Origin: a bacterium
GTDB lineage: Bacteria; Chloroflexota; Dormibacteria; Aeolococcales; Bog-877
Length of the DNA stretch: 35,517 nt
NCBI GenBank assembly: GCA_021785655.1
Contig: JAJYET010000003.1
Coordinates: 98,937-134,453 of the forward strand
Reading direction: 5' to 3'
The notes under the pieces were generated by a model, which was not told the origin of the DNA, did no database searches, and saw only the letters and a program-made list of their open reading frames with translations. Positions 17,234 through 29,018 of this stretch are shown here, piece after piece; the first letter of the stretch is position 1, and the number at the start of each line of letters is the position of its first letter. A program made the position numbers and the translations under genes.

Positions 17234-18692
17234 CGAACCCCGCTGGCACCCGGTGCCAGACGTCCGCGGCCCGCTCCACGGCCGCACCCACCTTAAGGCA
17301 CACGGCCTCACCTAGGTAGGGACCGAGCACCTGCAGACCCACCGGCAGCCCGGAGCTGAAACCGACGGGGACCGAGAGCCCGGAGATACCCGCCAGATTC
17401 GCCGGGAGGGTGAGGGCATCGGTGGCGTACATCGCCAGCGGGTCCTGGGTGCGCTCTCCCAGACGGAAGGCCGGGGTGGGGGCGGTCGGCGATATCAGGG
17501 CGTCCACCCTTTCGAAGACCCTGGAGAAGTCCTGGGCCACCAGCGTGCGGACCTTCTGGGCCCTCAGGTAGTAGGCGTCGTAGTACCCGCTGCTGAGCAC
17601 GAAGGTCCCCAGGGCCACCCGGCGCCGCACCTCGGGCCCAAACCCGCGGTTGCGTGCCAGCTCGTAGGCCTCCAGGAGGCTAGGGGCGGCGGGCTCACCA
17701 GGTCCGAAGCGGATCCCGTCCATCCGGGCCAGGTTGCTGCTCACCTCCGCTGGGGCGATCACGTAGTAGGCCGCCAGGGCGTATTCGGTGCTGGGGAGGG
17801 AAACCTCCACCAGCTCCGCCCCCTCCGCCTCCAGCCACCGGCAGGCGCTCTCGAAAACCGCCCTCACGCCCCCTTCGAGACCCGCCTCCCGATACTCCCG
17901 GGGGATGCCGAGGCGGAGCCCGCGGACGCCCTCGTGCAGGGCTCGGGACAGGTCCCCCACCGGGGCCGGGGAGGTGGTGCTGTCGCGCGCGTCGGGACCG
18001 GCGATGGAGCTCAAAACGAGCTGGGCATCCTCCACGGTCTTGGCCAGCGGGCCAACCTGGTCCAGGGAGCTGGCGAAGGCGATGACACCATAGCGGCTCA
18101 CCCTCCCGTAGCTGGGCTTGACTCCCACGACCCCACAGAACGACGCCGGAAGGCGCACCGATCCCCCGGTATCGGTGCCCAGGGTGGCGACCGCCAGGCG
18201 GGCGGCGACCGCCGCCGCCGAGCCCCCGCTGCTTCCCCCTGGAACCCGTTCCGCGTCCCAGGGGTTCACCGTCGTCTGAAAGGCGGAGTTCTCGTTGGAG
18301 CTGCCCATGGCGAACTCGTCACAGTTCATCTTCCCCACCACCACCGCCCCGTCTCGAGCCAGCCGGGCCACCACGGTGGCGTCGTACGGGGGCCGGTACC
18401 CCTCCAGGATCCGGCTGCCGGCGGTGGTCTCGACTCCCCTGGTGCAGAGGACGTCCTTGTGGCCGATGGGTATGCCGCAAAGTGCGGGGGCGTCGGCCTC
18501 CTCCACCAACCTCCGGTCCGCGGCGCGGGCCTGCTCGAGGGCCAGTTCCTGGGTGGTGCGCAGGAAGGCGCCCAAATTGCCATCCAGTGCTCCGGCCCGG
18601 CCCAAGGCCTCCTGGGTGAGCTCGACCGACGAGAACTCCCGCGCCCGGAGCCTTCGGCCAAGCTCGGAGATGGAGAGGTCGAGAAGGCTCAC
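17226..18692 (-). CDS. gatA: Asp/Glu-tRNA amidotransferase subunit A (amidase)
   Basis: 488 residues of the amidase-signature family. The catalytic triad is visible: Lys79 in GIPIGHKD, cis-Ser in PGGSSGGS (Ser154/155) and nucleophile Ser178 in TDTGGS, at the same numbers as in well-studied GatA proteins. [17 protein letters not shown] and [12 protein letters not shown] are also typical. The subunit releases ammonia from glutamine and passes it to GatB. The start is a GTG whose bases overlap the gatC stop as GTGA (4 nt), and the end overlaps gatB by 8 nt. Confidence 0.97.
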   Translation of the reverse strand: MSLLDLSISELGRRLRAREFSSVELTQEALGRAGALDGNLGAFLRTTQELALEQARAADRRLVEEADAPALCGIPIGHKDVLCTRGVETTAGSRILEGYRPPYDATVVARLARDGAVVVGKMNCDEFAMGSSNENSAFQTTVNPWDAERVPGGSSGGSAAAVAARLAVATLGTDTGGSVRLPASFCGVVGVKPSYGRVSRYGVIAFASSLDQVGPLAKTVEDAQLVLSSIAGPDARDSTTSPAPVGDLSRALHEGVRGLRLGIPREYREAGLEGGVRAVFESACRWLEAEGAELVEVSLPSTEYALAAYYVIAPAEVSSNLARMDGIRFGPGEPAAPSLLEAYELARNRGFGPEVRRRVALGTFVLSSGYYDAYYLRAQKVRTLVAQDFSRVFERVDALISPTAPTPAFRLGERTQDPLAMYATDALTLPANLAGISGLSVPVGFSSGLPVGLQVLGPYLGEAVCLKVGAAVERAADVWHRVPAGFDG

Positions 18693-19003
18693 TGGATTGC
18701 GGGCACCCGCAGGAGACCGGCTTCGTGGCTGGGCGCATTGGACAGCGCCTCCTGTGAGGTCAGGCCGGGCTCCACCTGGTCCTCCCGCATCACGTCGTAC
18801 AGGCCACCAACCTGGGCGGTGGCGTCCACACCGCTGACGTCGGCCTCCTGGAGGCGGTCCACAGCCGCCAGAATGGCTCGCAGCTGAGGCAGGATGACCT
18901 CCATCTCCTCATCGGTGAGCCCCAGCCGCGCCAGCCTGCTGAGGTGGGCGACCAAGGCCAGGTCGAGACCTCCTGCACCATCTCCTCGATCAGCTCCCAC
19001 CAC
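18689..19003 (-). CDS. gatC: Asp/Glu-tRNA amidotransferase subunit C
   Basis: 104 residues. The core LVAHLSRLARLGLTDEEMEVI (read in two parts: VAHLSRLARLGL and TDEEMEVILPQL), then ILAAVDRLQEADVSGV and MREDQVEPGLTSQEALSNAP, is the GatC pattern. GatC wraps around GatA and GatB and stabilises the complex. I chose the first GTG at 19003 because a perfect TATAAT (19010-19015, minus strand) lies six bases upstream, so transcription should begin at that codon (leaderless). The second GTG (19000) is equivalent. The alternative would be a CTG next to AGGAGG further in, which is less likely. It is the first gene of the gatCAB-methyltransferase-dnaE operon. Confidence 0.92.
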   Translation of the reverse strand: MVGADRGDGAGGLDLALVAHLSRLARLGLTDEEMEVILPQLRAILAAVDRLQEADVSGVDATAQVGGLYDVMREDQVEPGLTSQEALSNAPSHEAGLLRVPAIQ

Positions 19004-19009
19004 TAGGCG

Positions 19010-19015
19010 ATTATA
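19010..19015 (-). promoter_or_regulatory. -10 box of gatC, possibly shared by divergent gene
   Basis: TATAAT on the minus strand, then CGCCTA, then GTG of gatC: leaderless spacing. On the plus strand the same A/T core reads TATAGG (19012-19017), followed by five bases and the GTG of the divergent gene at 19023. Only 19 bp separate the two genes. No -35 hexamer is recognisable on either side. Confidence 0.6.
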
Positions 19016-19022
19016 GGAACCG

Positions 19023-23771
<4,749 letters not shown>

Positions 23772-23775
<4 letters not shown>

Positions 23776-24635
23776 ACCCCCTGCCCGTCGATGAGGGGCA
23801 GATAGAGCTCCGGCCGACGGTCCCCCAGGGTGTGGTTGCGCGGGGTCCGCTGCCGTGCCCGGTCCACCCACTCCAGGTTAAGCTCCACCACTAGCAGCTG
23901 CTCGTCTGCGGGCGCGGCCGGACCGGCGAGCATCGCCCCGTTGGGCGCCACGGCACAGCTGCAGCCCACAAAGTCCACCCCTCGCTCGGACCCGATGCGG
24001 TCGGCCGCCACCACGAAGACCTGGTTCTGGGTGGCGACCCCCACGCTGGCGTAGTCGCCCATGGTCCAGCCCCTCTCGTCCACCGCCGGGCTGCGGAAGT
24101 TGGCGACCCAGTTGGTCGGCACCGCGACCACGTCCGCACCCCGGAGGGTCAGCACCCGGGCGGCTTCGGGGAACCAGAGGTCGTAGCAGATCAGAACCCC
24201 GAGCCGGCAGGCGCCGACATCGAAGACCAGAAAGCCCGAGTCACCGGGCTCGAAGAAGTTCTTCTCGTCGTTGAACAGGTGGGCCTTGCGGTACACCCCC
24301 AGGAGCCCCGACGGCCCCACCACCGCGGCCGAGTTGAACCGCCGCCCTCCATCTGCCTCGGCGAACCCGGCCACCAGATGAACATCGAGCTCGCGGCACA
24401 GGTCCGTCCACCCTGACACGATCGGGCCGTCCCGCCCCTCAGCGGAGGCGGCCGCCTCCTCCTGGCTCTGGAACGTGTAGCCCGAGGCGGCCAGCTCCGG
24501 GAGCACGATCAGCCGCGCTCCCGCCTCGGCGGCCCGTCGGATCCAGAGCTCCGCCAAGCGGCGATTGCCTGGCAGGTCGCCGACGGACGGCGCGTACTGG
24601 CAGGCGGCGGCGATCAGTCGGCGGGTCGGGGACAT
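23772..24635 (-). CDS. Nitrilase-superfamily carbon-nitrogen hydrolase
   Basis: 287 residues with the full catalytic set: Glu47 in LPELAASGY, Lys117 in YRKAHLF and Cys150 in LICYDLWFPE. The fold hydrolyses a C-N bond in amides or nitriles. RKAHLFNDEKNFFEPGD and the short length place it among amidase-type branches (omega-amidase, N-carbamoyl hydrolase or deaminated glutathione amidase are all possible); the substrate cannot be read from sequence. It lies 26 nt after groEL, without a terminator, and overlaps pcrA by 4 nt. A damage-repair or metabolite-cleanup role is an inference from that context only. Confidence 0.88.
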
Positions 24636-24661
24636 GGCGACATTCTGCGGCCTGGACGGCC

Positions 24662-26335
24662 TCAGAAGTCCATGTCATCCATGCCGTCCATCCCGTCCAT
24701 GCCACCCATGCCACCCATGCCACCCATCCCCGGGTCGCCTCCTGCAGGCGCCGGCGCTGGGGGCTCAGGCCGGTCGGCCACGAGCACCTGGGTGGTGAGC
24801 AGCAATCCGGCGACCGAACTGGCGCTCTCCAGGCTGGTCTTGACCACTTTGGTGGGGTCCATGATGCCCATCTCCAGGAGGTCACCGAAACGGAGGGCCT
24901 CCACGTCCACCCCTTCGGTCAGCCCCATGGCCGAGACCTTTTCCACGACTGTCCCACCCTCCAGTCCGGCATTGGCGGCCAGCTGGCGGAGTGGCTGCTC
25001 CAGGGCCCGCCGGATGACCGCGACTCCGGCCCGCTCATCGTCATCGCCGCCCAGGCCATCGAGAACGCCGCGGCAAGCCAGCAAACTGCGCCCACCGCCG
25101 GGGAGCACCCCCTCCTCGACAGCCGCCCGGGTGGCTTCCAGCGCGTCCTCCACCTTCTCCTTGCGCTCCTTGAGGTCGGTCTCAGTGGGGGCCCCGACCC
25201 GGATCACAGCCACCCCCCCCACCAGCCTGGCCTTCCGCTCCTGCAGCTTCTCTCGGTCCCAGTCGGAGTCCGTCTCCTCGATCTGGCGGTCGATGTCCCG
25301 GACCCGCCCCTGCACGGCGGCGGACGACCCACCGCCATCCACCACCGTCGTGTCGTCCTTGGTGACGACCACCCGCCGAGCGCTGCCCAGCTGGCTCTGG
25401 ACCACCCCCTCCATGGTGAGCCCAAGGTCGTCCGAGATCAGCTCGGCCCCGGTGAGCACGGCGAGGTCCTGGAGCATCGCAGTCCGGCGGTCCCCGAAGC
25501 CCGGCGCCTTCACAGCGCAGGCGCTCACCGTTCCCCGCATCCGGTTGACCACCAGGGTGGCCAGCGCCTCCCCCTCGAGGTCCTCGGCCACCAGAAGGAG
25601 GGGTCGGGCGGCGTTCACCGCCAGCTCGAGCGCCGGGAGGAGGTCCTTGACCGCGGAGACCTTCTTGGTGGTGATGAGGATCATGGGGCTGTCCAGAACC
25701 GCCTCCATGCTCTTCTGGTCGGTCACCAGGTAGGGGGACACCCAGCCCCGGTCGAACTGCATCCCCTCGACCACCTCGATCTCCGTCTCCAGGCCGGAGC
25801 CCTCCTCGACCGTGATCACCCCGTCGGCCGTCACCTTTTCCATGGCGTCGGCGATCATGGCGCCGATTTCATGGCTGCCACTGGAGACGGTGGCCACCCG
25901 CTCGGTGTCCGCGCGCCCCTCCAGCGGCCGGCTGAGGCGGTCCAGCTCGCGAAGCACCGCCTCTACCGCCTGGTCCATCCCCCGCTTGATCGCCGTGGCG
26001 GAAGCGCCGGCATGGAGGTTGTGCAGTCCCTCCCGGAGCATGGCCTCAGCCAGCACCGCAGCGGTCGTGGTGCCATCCCCGGCCCGATCGTTGGTGCGCT
26101 TGGAGGCCTCGGCCAGCAGCTGCGCCCCCATGTTCTCGAAATGGTCGGGGAGCTCCAAGTCGCGCAAGATCGTCGCCCCGTCGTTGCTGACCTGGGGGCT
26201 GCCGTACTTGCGGTCCAGCACCGCCGCCCGGCCCCTCGGCCCGAGGGTCGGACGGACCACCCGAGCCGCCTGGCCGGCACCGCGGAGCAGCGCCTCCCGG
26301 GCGGCATCGTCGAACTTAAGCTGCTTGGCAGTCAA
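24662..26335 (-). CDS. groEL: Chaperonin GroEL (60 kDa)
   Basis: 557 residues. The ATPase site has LGPRGR, SNDGAT and GDGTTTAAVLAEA with the catalytic Asp87. KAPGFGDRR, VEEGVLPGGG and GIMDPTKVVKTSLESA are typical group I signatures. The C-terminus is a Gly-Met-rich tail that turns into Met-Asp repeats. The stretch SNDGATILRDLEL departs from the common TxDGVxVAKEIEL, so this copy is rather divergent. The start is TTG at 26335, supported by AAGGAGG 8 nt upstream. It forms the double-ring folding chamber with GroES, transcribed from the CIRCE-controlled promoter upstream of groES. Confidence 0.97.
   Translation of the reverse strand: MTAKQLKFDDAAREALLRGAGQAARVVRPTLGPRGRAAVLDRKYGSPQVSNDGATILRDLELPDHFENMGAQLLAEASKRTNDRAGDGTTTAAVLAEAMLREGLHNLHAGASATAIKRGMDQAVEAVLRELDRLSRPLEGRADTERVATVSSGSHEIGAMIADAMEKVTADGVITVEEGSGLETEIEVVEGMQFDRGWVSPYLVTDQKSMEAVLDSPMILITTKKVSAVKDLLPALELAVNAARPLLLVAEDLEGEALATLVVNRMRGTVSACAVKAPGFGDRRTAMLQDLAVLTGAELISDDLGLTMEGVVQSQLGSARRVVVTKDDTTVVDGGGSSAAVQGRVRDIDRQIEETDSDWDREKLQERKARLVGGVAVIRVGAPTETDLKERKEKVEDALEATRAAVEEGVLPGGGRSLLACRGVLDGLGGDDDERAGVAVIRRALEQPLRQLAANAGLEGGTVVEKVSAMGLTEGVDVEALRFGDLLEMGIMDPTKVVKTSLESASSVAGLLLTTQVLVADRPEPPAPAPAGGDPGMGGMGGMGGMDGMDGMDDMDF
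24671..24733. repeat. 9-bp tandem repeat encoding GroEL tail
   Basis: Seven consecutive 9-bp units related to CATGCCACC; three adjacent units (24698-24724) are identical. On the minus strand they encode the GGM and DGM tripeptides of the GroEL tail. Such arrays vary easily by slippage. Confidence 0.75.
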
Positions 26336-26365
26336 AGGTCACGCCTCCTTGCTTCATTCGCGAGG

Positions 26366-26390
26366 GCCGCGGCCCCCTGAGGGCCGCGGC
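26366..26390 (-). other. Strong hairpin between groES and groEL
   Basis: GCCGCGGCCC and GGGCCGCGGC form a perfect 10-bp all-G/C inverted repeat with a 5-nt loop, 8 nt after the groES stop and 30 nt before the groEL start. No T-tract follows. It could be a processing or partial termination signal that sets the groES:groEL ratio, as intercistronic hairpins do in some groESL operons. Confidence 0.6.
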
Positions 26391-26398
26391 GCCGGGCC

Positions 26399-26710
26399 TC
26401 AGGCCTTGCCGTTGGGCGCGACCACCGCCAGCACGTCCCGCTCGGACAGGATCAGGTAATCTTGGTCGTCGATCTTGATCTCGGAGCCGGCGTACTTGGC
26501 GTAGATGACCCGGTCCCCGACCTTGACGTCGAGTTCCACTCGCTGCCCGGTCTGCTCGTTGTACTTGCCGTTTCCGACGGCCTCGATCAGCCCTTCCTGG
26601 GGCTTCTCCTTTGCAGTGTCGGGAAGCACGATCCCACTCTTGGTGGTCTCCTCACGCTCCAGGGGCTTGACGACGACGCGATCTGCCAGCGGACGTAGCT
26701 TGAGGCTCAT
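26399..26710 (-). CDS. groES: Co-chaperonin GroES (10 kDa)
   Basis: 103 residues. LRPLADRVVVKPLEREETTKSGIVLP (read as LRPLADRVVVKPLE and the mobile loop TTKSGIVLPDTAKEKP) and the core VKVGDRVIYAKYAGSEIK are diagnostic. GroES caps the GroEL ring as a heptamer. The ATG is preceded by GGAGGAGG with about 5 nt spacing. It is the first gene of the operon; the CIRCE operator lies 18 nt upstream of its start codon. Confidence 0.98.
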   Translation of the reverse strand: MSLKLRPLADRVVVKPLEREETTKSGIVLPDTAKEKPQEGLIEAVGNGKYNEQTGQRVELDVKVGDRVIYAKYAGSEIKIDDQDYLILSERDVLAVVAPNGKA

Positions 26711-26728
26711 GGCGACCTCCTCCTCTGA

Positions 26729-26755
26729 TTAGCACTCACCCGTACCGAGTGCTAA
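26729..26755 (-). promoter_or_regulatory. CIRCE operator (HrcA binding site)
   Basis: TTAGCACTC, nine spacer bases, then GAGTGCTAA: a perfect match to the CIRCE inverted repeat. HrcA represses groESL from this site under normal conditions. It covers the predicted transcription start. No hrcA gene is in the window. Confidence 0.98.
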
Positions 26756-26756
26756 G

Positions 26757-26787
26757 AGTCTAGCACCTCAGGGGAGTCCCTTGGCAA
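26757..26787 (-). promoter_or_regulatory. groESL promoter (-35 TTGCCA, -10 TAGACT)
   Basis: On the minus strand TTGCCA (26782-26787) and TAGACT (26757-26762) are separated by 19 bp. Start of transcription is expected near 26750, inside the CIRCE element. The spacer is slightly long; otherwise this is a sigma70-type promoter. Confidence 0.7.
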
Positions 26788-26816
26788 CTGCCGGTGACGG
26801 CCTGGGCGCGAAGTCA

Positions 26817-26838
26817 GCCCCCACCTCGGGCTGGGGGC
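26817..26838 (-). terminator. Possible terminator after the phosphate transporter
   Basis: GCCCCCA and TGGGGGC form a perfect 7-bp stem with an 8-nt loop, 36 nt past the transporter stop and before the groESL promoter. It lacks a T-tract, so it is only a candidate. Confidence 0.4.
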
Positions 26839-26873
26839 CGACCGAATCGCGGCTCGAGAGAGCCCGGACGCGC

Positions 26874-28283
26874 TCAGACGTTGACCGCTCGCAGCGGCGG
26901 ACTCGTGCCCACCTGGTCCTCGCTGCTGGCCTCCTCAATCGTCTTGCCGGCGGGCTCGGGGAGCAGGAAGGTGACCATGATCCCCAGGACGGCGGTGGAG
27001 GTCGCGATGAGCATCACCCCCGACAGACCGAGGGTGCTCAGCACCAGCGGAAACGTGAAGGTGCCGATGAAGGCTCCCACCTTGCCGGTCCCGGCGGAAA
27101 GGCCATGTCCGGTGGTGCGAGCGGACACCGGGTACAGCTCAGATGGCAAGACGAAGGTGGTGGTGTTGGGCCCGAACTCCGTGAAGAAGTAGCTGAGCCC
27201 ATACAGCACCACGAAGGGCAGCACCTCCTTCACTATCCCGGGCACCACCCCCAGCAGCAGGAATCCCAGTGCCATCCCCGTGAATCCCAGGAACTGCAGG
27301 CGTCGGTGCCCAACCCGGTCAATCGCCAAGAAGGCGAAGATGTAGCCCGGGAGGGCGAAGAGGGTGAAAACCAGCAGGGTGAGCGCGGTGTCCTGGATCA
27401 GGCTGGCATGGGGAGCGAGCGCCTTGAGGATGAGCGGCGACGAGATGCTGTTGCCGTAGAAGGTGTAGTCGAGCAAGAACCAGCTGCCCGCCGTCCCCAC
27501 CAGCAGCAGGAGGTAGCGGGGATTGGACACGAACTGCCTAAAGGAGAGCCGCACCCGCGGCTCCGTCACGTCCGCCTCCGCCCGCACCTGGTCGCGGGTG
27601 TAGGACCTCAGGGCGGCCGCCGCCGCCTCGTTCTTGCCTTGCACCCTGGCCATGAACCGCGGCGACTCCGGCATCTTCCGGCGCAGATAGATCACCCCGA
27701 GGGCCGGGATCGCACCCAGGCCGAGCATCAGCCGCCAGGCCAGGTCGTGATTGACCCCCAGCGCCAGGATGATCAGGGCCACCACCGGCCCCATGATCAG
27801 ACCCAACGCCTGCATCGAGAAGACCATGCTGACCAGACGGCCGCGGTTCTTGCGGTTGGCGTACTCGCTCATGATCACCGCGCTGACCGGATAGTCGCCC
27901 CCGATGCCGATGCCCAGGACAAAGCGCCAGGCGATCAGCCAGACCAGGTTGGGTGAGAGGGCGCTGCCCACGGCGGCCACCGCCATCAGGGCCGCCTCCA
28001 GCCCGTATACGGCTTTGCGCCCGAACACGTCGGCCACGCGGCCGAAGATGGTGGCGCCGATCAGGGCGGCGATCAGCGCGGTGCTCCCGACCAGCCCAAT
28101 CACAAAAGGCGAGGGATGGTACTCGACCTTGATGAGCGCCAGGGCGACTCCGATGATGAACAGGTCGTAGGCGTCGGTGAAGAACCCCATCCCGGCGGTG
28201 AACAAAACGCGCATGTGGAACCGTCCCATGGGCGCCTCGTTGAGAGCGTCCACCACCCCCCTGCTGAGCGTGTCCCTGGACAT
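26874..28283 (-). CDS. MFS transporter, Pho84-like phosphate:H+ symporter family
   Basis: About 469 residues with 12 predicted membrane helices and a central cytoplasmic loop. The first helix region MGFFTDAYDLFIIGVALAL, the GRVADVFGRKAV loop, GIGIGGDYPVSAVIMSEYAN with NRGRLV, and helix 11 region FFTEFGPNTTTFVLPSELYP are characteristic of the phosphate:H+ symporter family (fungal Pho84, plant PHT1, some bacteria). The likely role is inorganic phosphate uptake driven by the proton gradient, supported by a Pho-box-like repeat upstream. I place the start at ATG 28283 with GGGAGG 12 nt upstream; the ATG at 28295 sits directly against that site, so is less likely. It is monocistronic as far as visible. 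Confidence 0.88.
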   Translation of the reverse strand: MSRDTLSRGVVDALNEAPMGRFHMRVLFTAGMGFFTDAYDLFIIGVALALIKVEYHPSPFVIGLVGSTALIAALIGATIFGRVADVFGRKAVYGLEAALMAVAAVGSALSPNLVWLIAWRFVLGIGIGGDYPVSAVIMSEYANRKNRGRLVSMVFSMQALGLIMGPVVALIILALGVNHDLAWRLMLGLGAIPALGVIYLRRKMPESPRFMARVQGKNEAAAAALRSYTRDQVRAEADVTEPRVRLSFRQFVSNPRYLLLLVGTAGSWFLLDYTFYGNSISSPLILKALAPHASLIQDTALTLLVFTLFALPGYIFAFLAIDRVGHRRLQFLGFTGMALGFLLLGVVPGIVKEVLPFVVLYGLSYFFTEFGPNTTTFVLPSELYPVSARTTGHGLSAGTGKVGAFIGTFTFPLVLSTLGLSGVMLIATSTAVLGIMVTFLLPEPAGKTIEEASSEDQVGTSPPLRAVNV

Positions 28284-28349
28284 CTGAGATCGCATCCTCC
28301 CTGGCGCCGGTGCCCTGGTGTGAGGGCTAATTCGATTGTCGCCAGGGGT

Positions 28350-28368
28350 GGGTTAAGCCGGGGTTAAG
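28350..28368 (-). promoter_or_regulatory. Pho-box-like direct repeat
   Basis: On the minus strand CTTAACCC, CGG, CTTAACCC: two identical 8-bp units with 3-bp spacing (11-bp period). This fits the repeat format of PhoB/PhoP/SphR boxes (TTAA-centred units, one per helical turn). It lies 67 nt upstream of the phosphate transporter start, and GACAAT (28335-28340), a possible -10, follows after 9 bp. Confidence 0.6.
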
Positions 28369-28472
28369 CAGCAGGGCCAGCCACGGCCCCCGGGATCTGC
28401 CCGGGGAGTCATCCCAGGGGAGCCGTCGCCAGATCTGCGCTGTGTCTGCGCCACCACCAGGAGCGCCTTCGC

Positions 28473-28585
28473 TCAGCTCCCGCCAGCTGCTCCCAGCCGC
28501 TCCCTCAGCTGGGCGCGCCGGATCTTGCGGCTCACCGTCTCAGGCAGCTCGGAGGCGCAGCGGATCACGTGGGGGTACCTGCATC
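28473..28585 (-). pseudogene. Relic of an acyl-CoA synthetase C-terminus
   Basis: The minus frame ends RYPHVIRCASELPETVSRKIRRAQLRERL (given in parts: RYPHVI, ASELPETVSRKIRR, AQLRERL). This is clearly homologous to the end of the intact synthetase nearby ([29 protein letters not shown] region). The Gly just before the catalytic Lys is replaced by Arg, and homology stops abruptly upstream of about 28585, where no adenylation-domain sequence is found. It is therefore a broken remnant, either of a duplicated copy or of a second synthetase. Confidence 0.75.
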
Positions 28586-29018
28586 GCCGGAAAGCCAAGG
28601 AGGCCAATCGCGACCACCGGGAGGCCGATCCGCAGGAGAGAGTAGTAGGCGGGGGAGATGGCCAAGACCAGCAGGGCGAGTGCGCCGCCATCCCGGCCGG
28701 GAGCAAGCCCAGGACCGGCGCCGGAAGCGATCCGAGGACACGGGGGGCTGCCACGCCAGACAAGCCGGCGTCGGAAGGGAGGACCCTGGACGGCACAGGC
28801 GAGACGGGGGGGCTTAGATCGGCGCGCCTGCGGGGCGCCCTACCCCACCTCTCACACCGTCCACCTCGGGGCCCGGGGACCGCTCATCGGCTCTGGACGG
28901 TAGGCCGCGCTTCCAGCGCCTGCCGTCACCGCTGACTGCGGCTTCCGGGCTGGACATCGCCACATCGGGGGTGGGTCGAGCCACTTCCCCACCGGAACTC
29001 CTGTCCGGCCCTGCTGAC
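28586..29018. other. Non-coding or decayed stretch between relic and intact synthetase
   Basis: I find no frame with family resemblance here. It may hold the eroded body of the relic gene, but no synthetase motifs remain readable. No terminator hairpin is evident after the intact synthetase. Confidence 0.45.

Noticed and set aside
14463-17296. Long plus-strand open frames (591 and 514 codons) over the methyltransferase and gatB
   Set aside because: They are antisense to strongly recognised genes, rich in His/Arg/Gln/Pro, and lack any domain; long antisense frames are expected at this G+C content.
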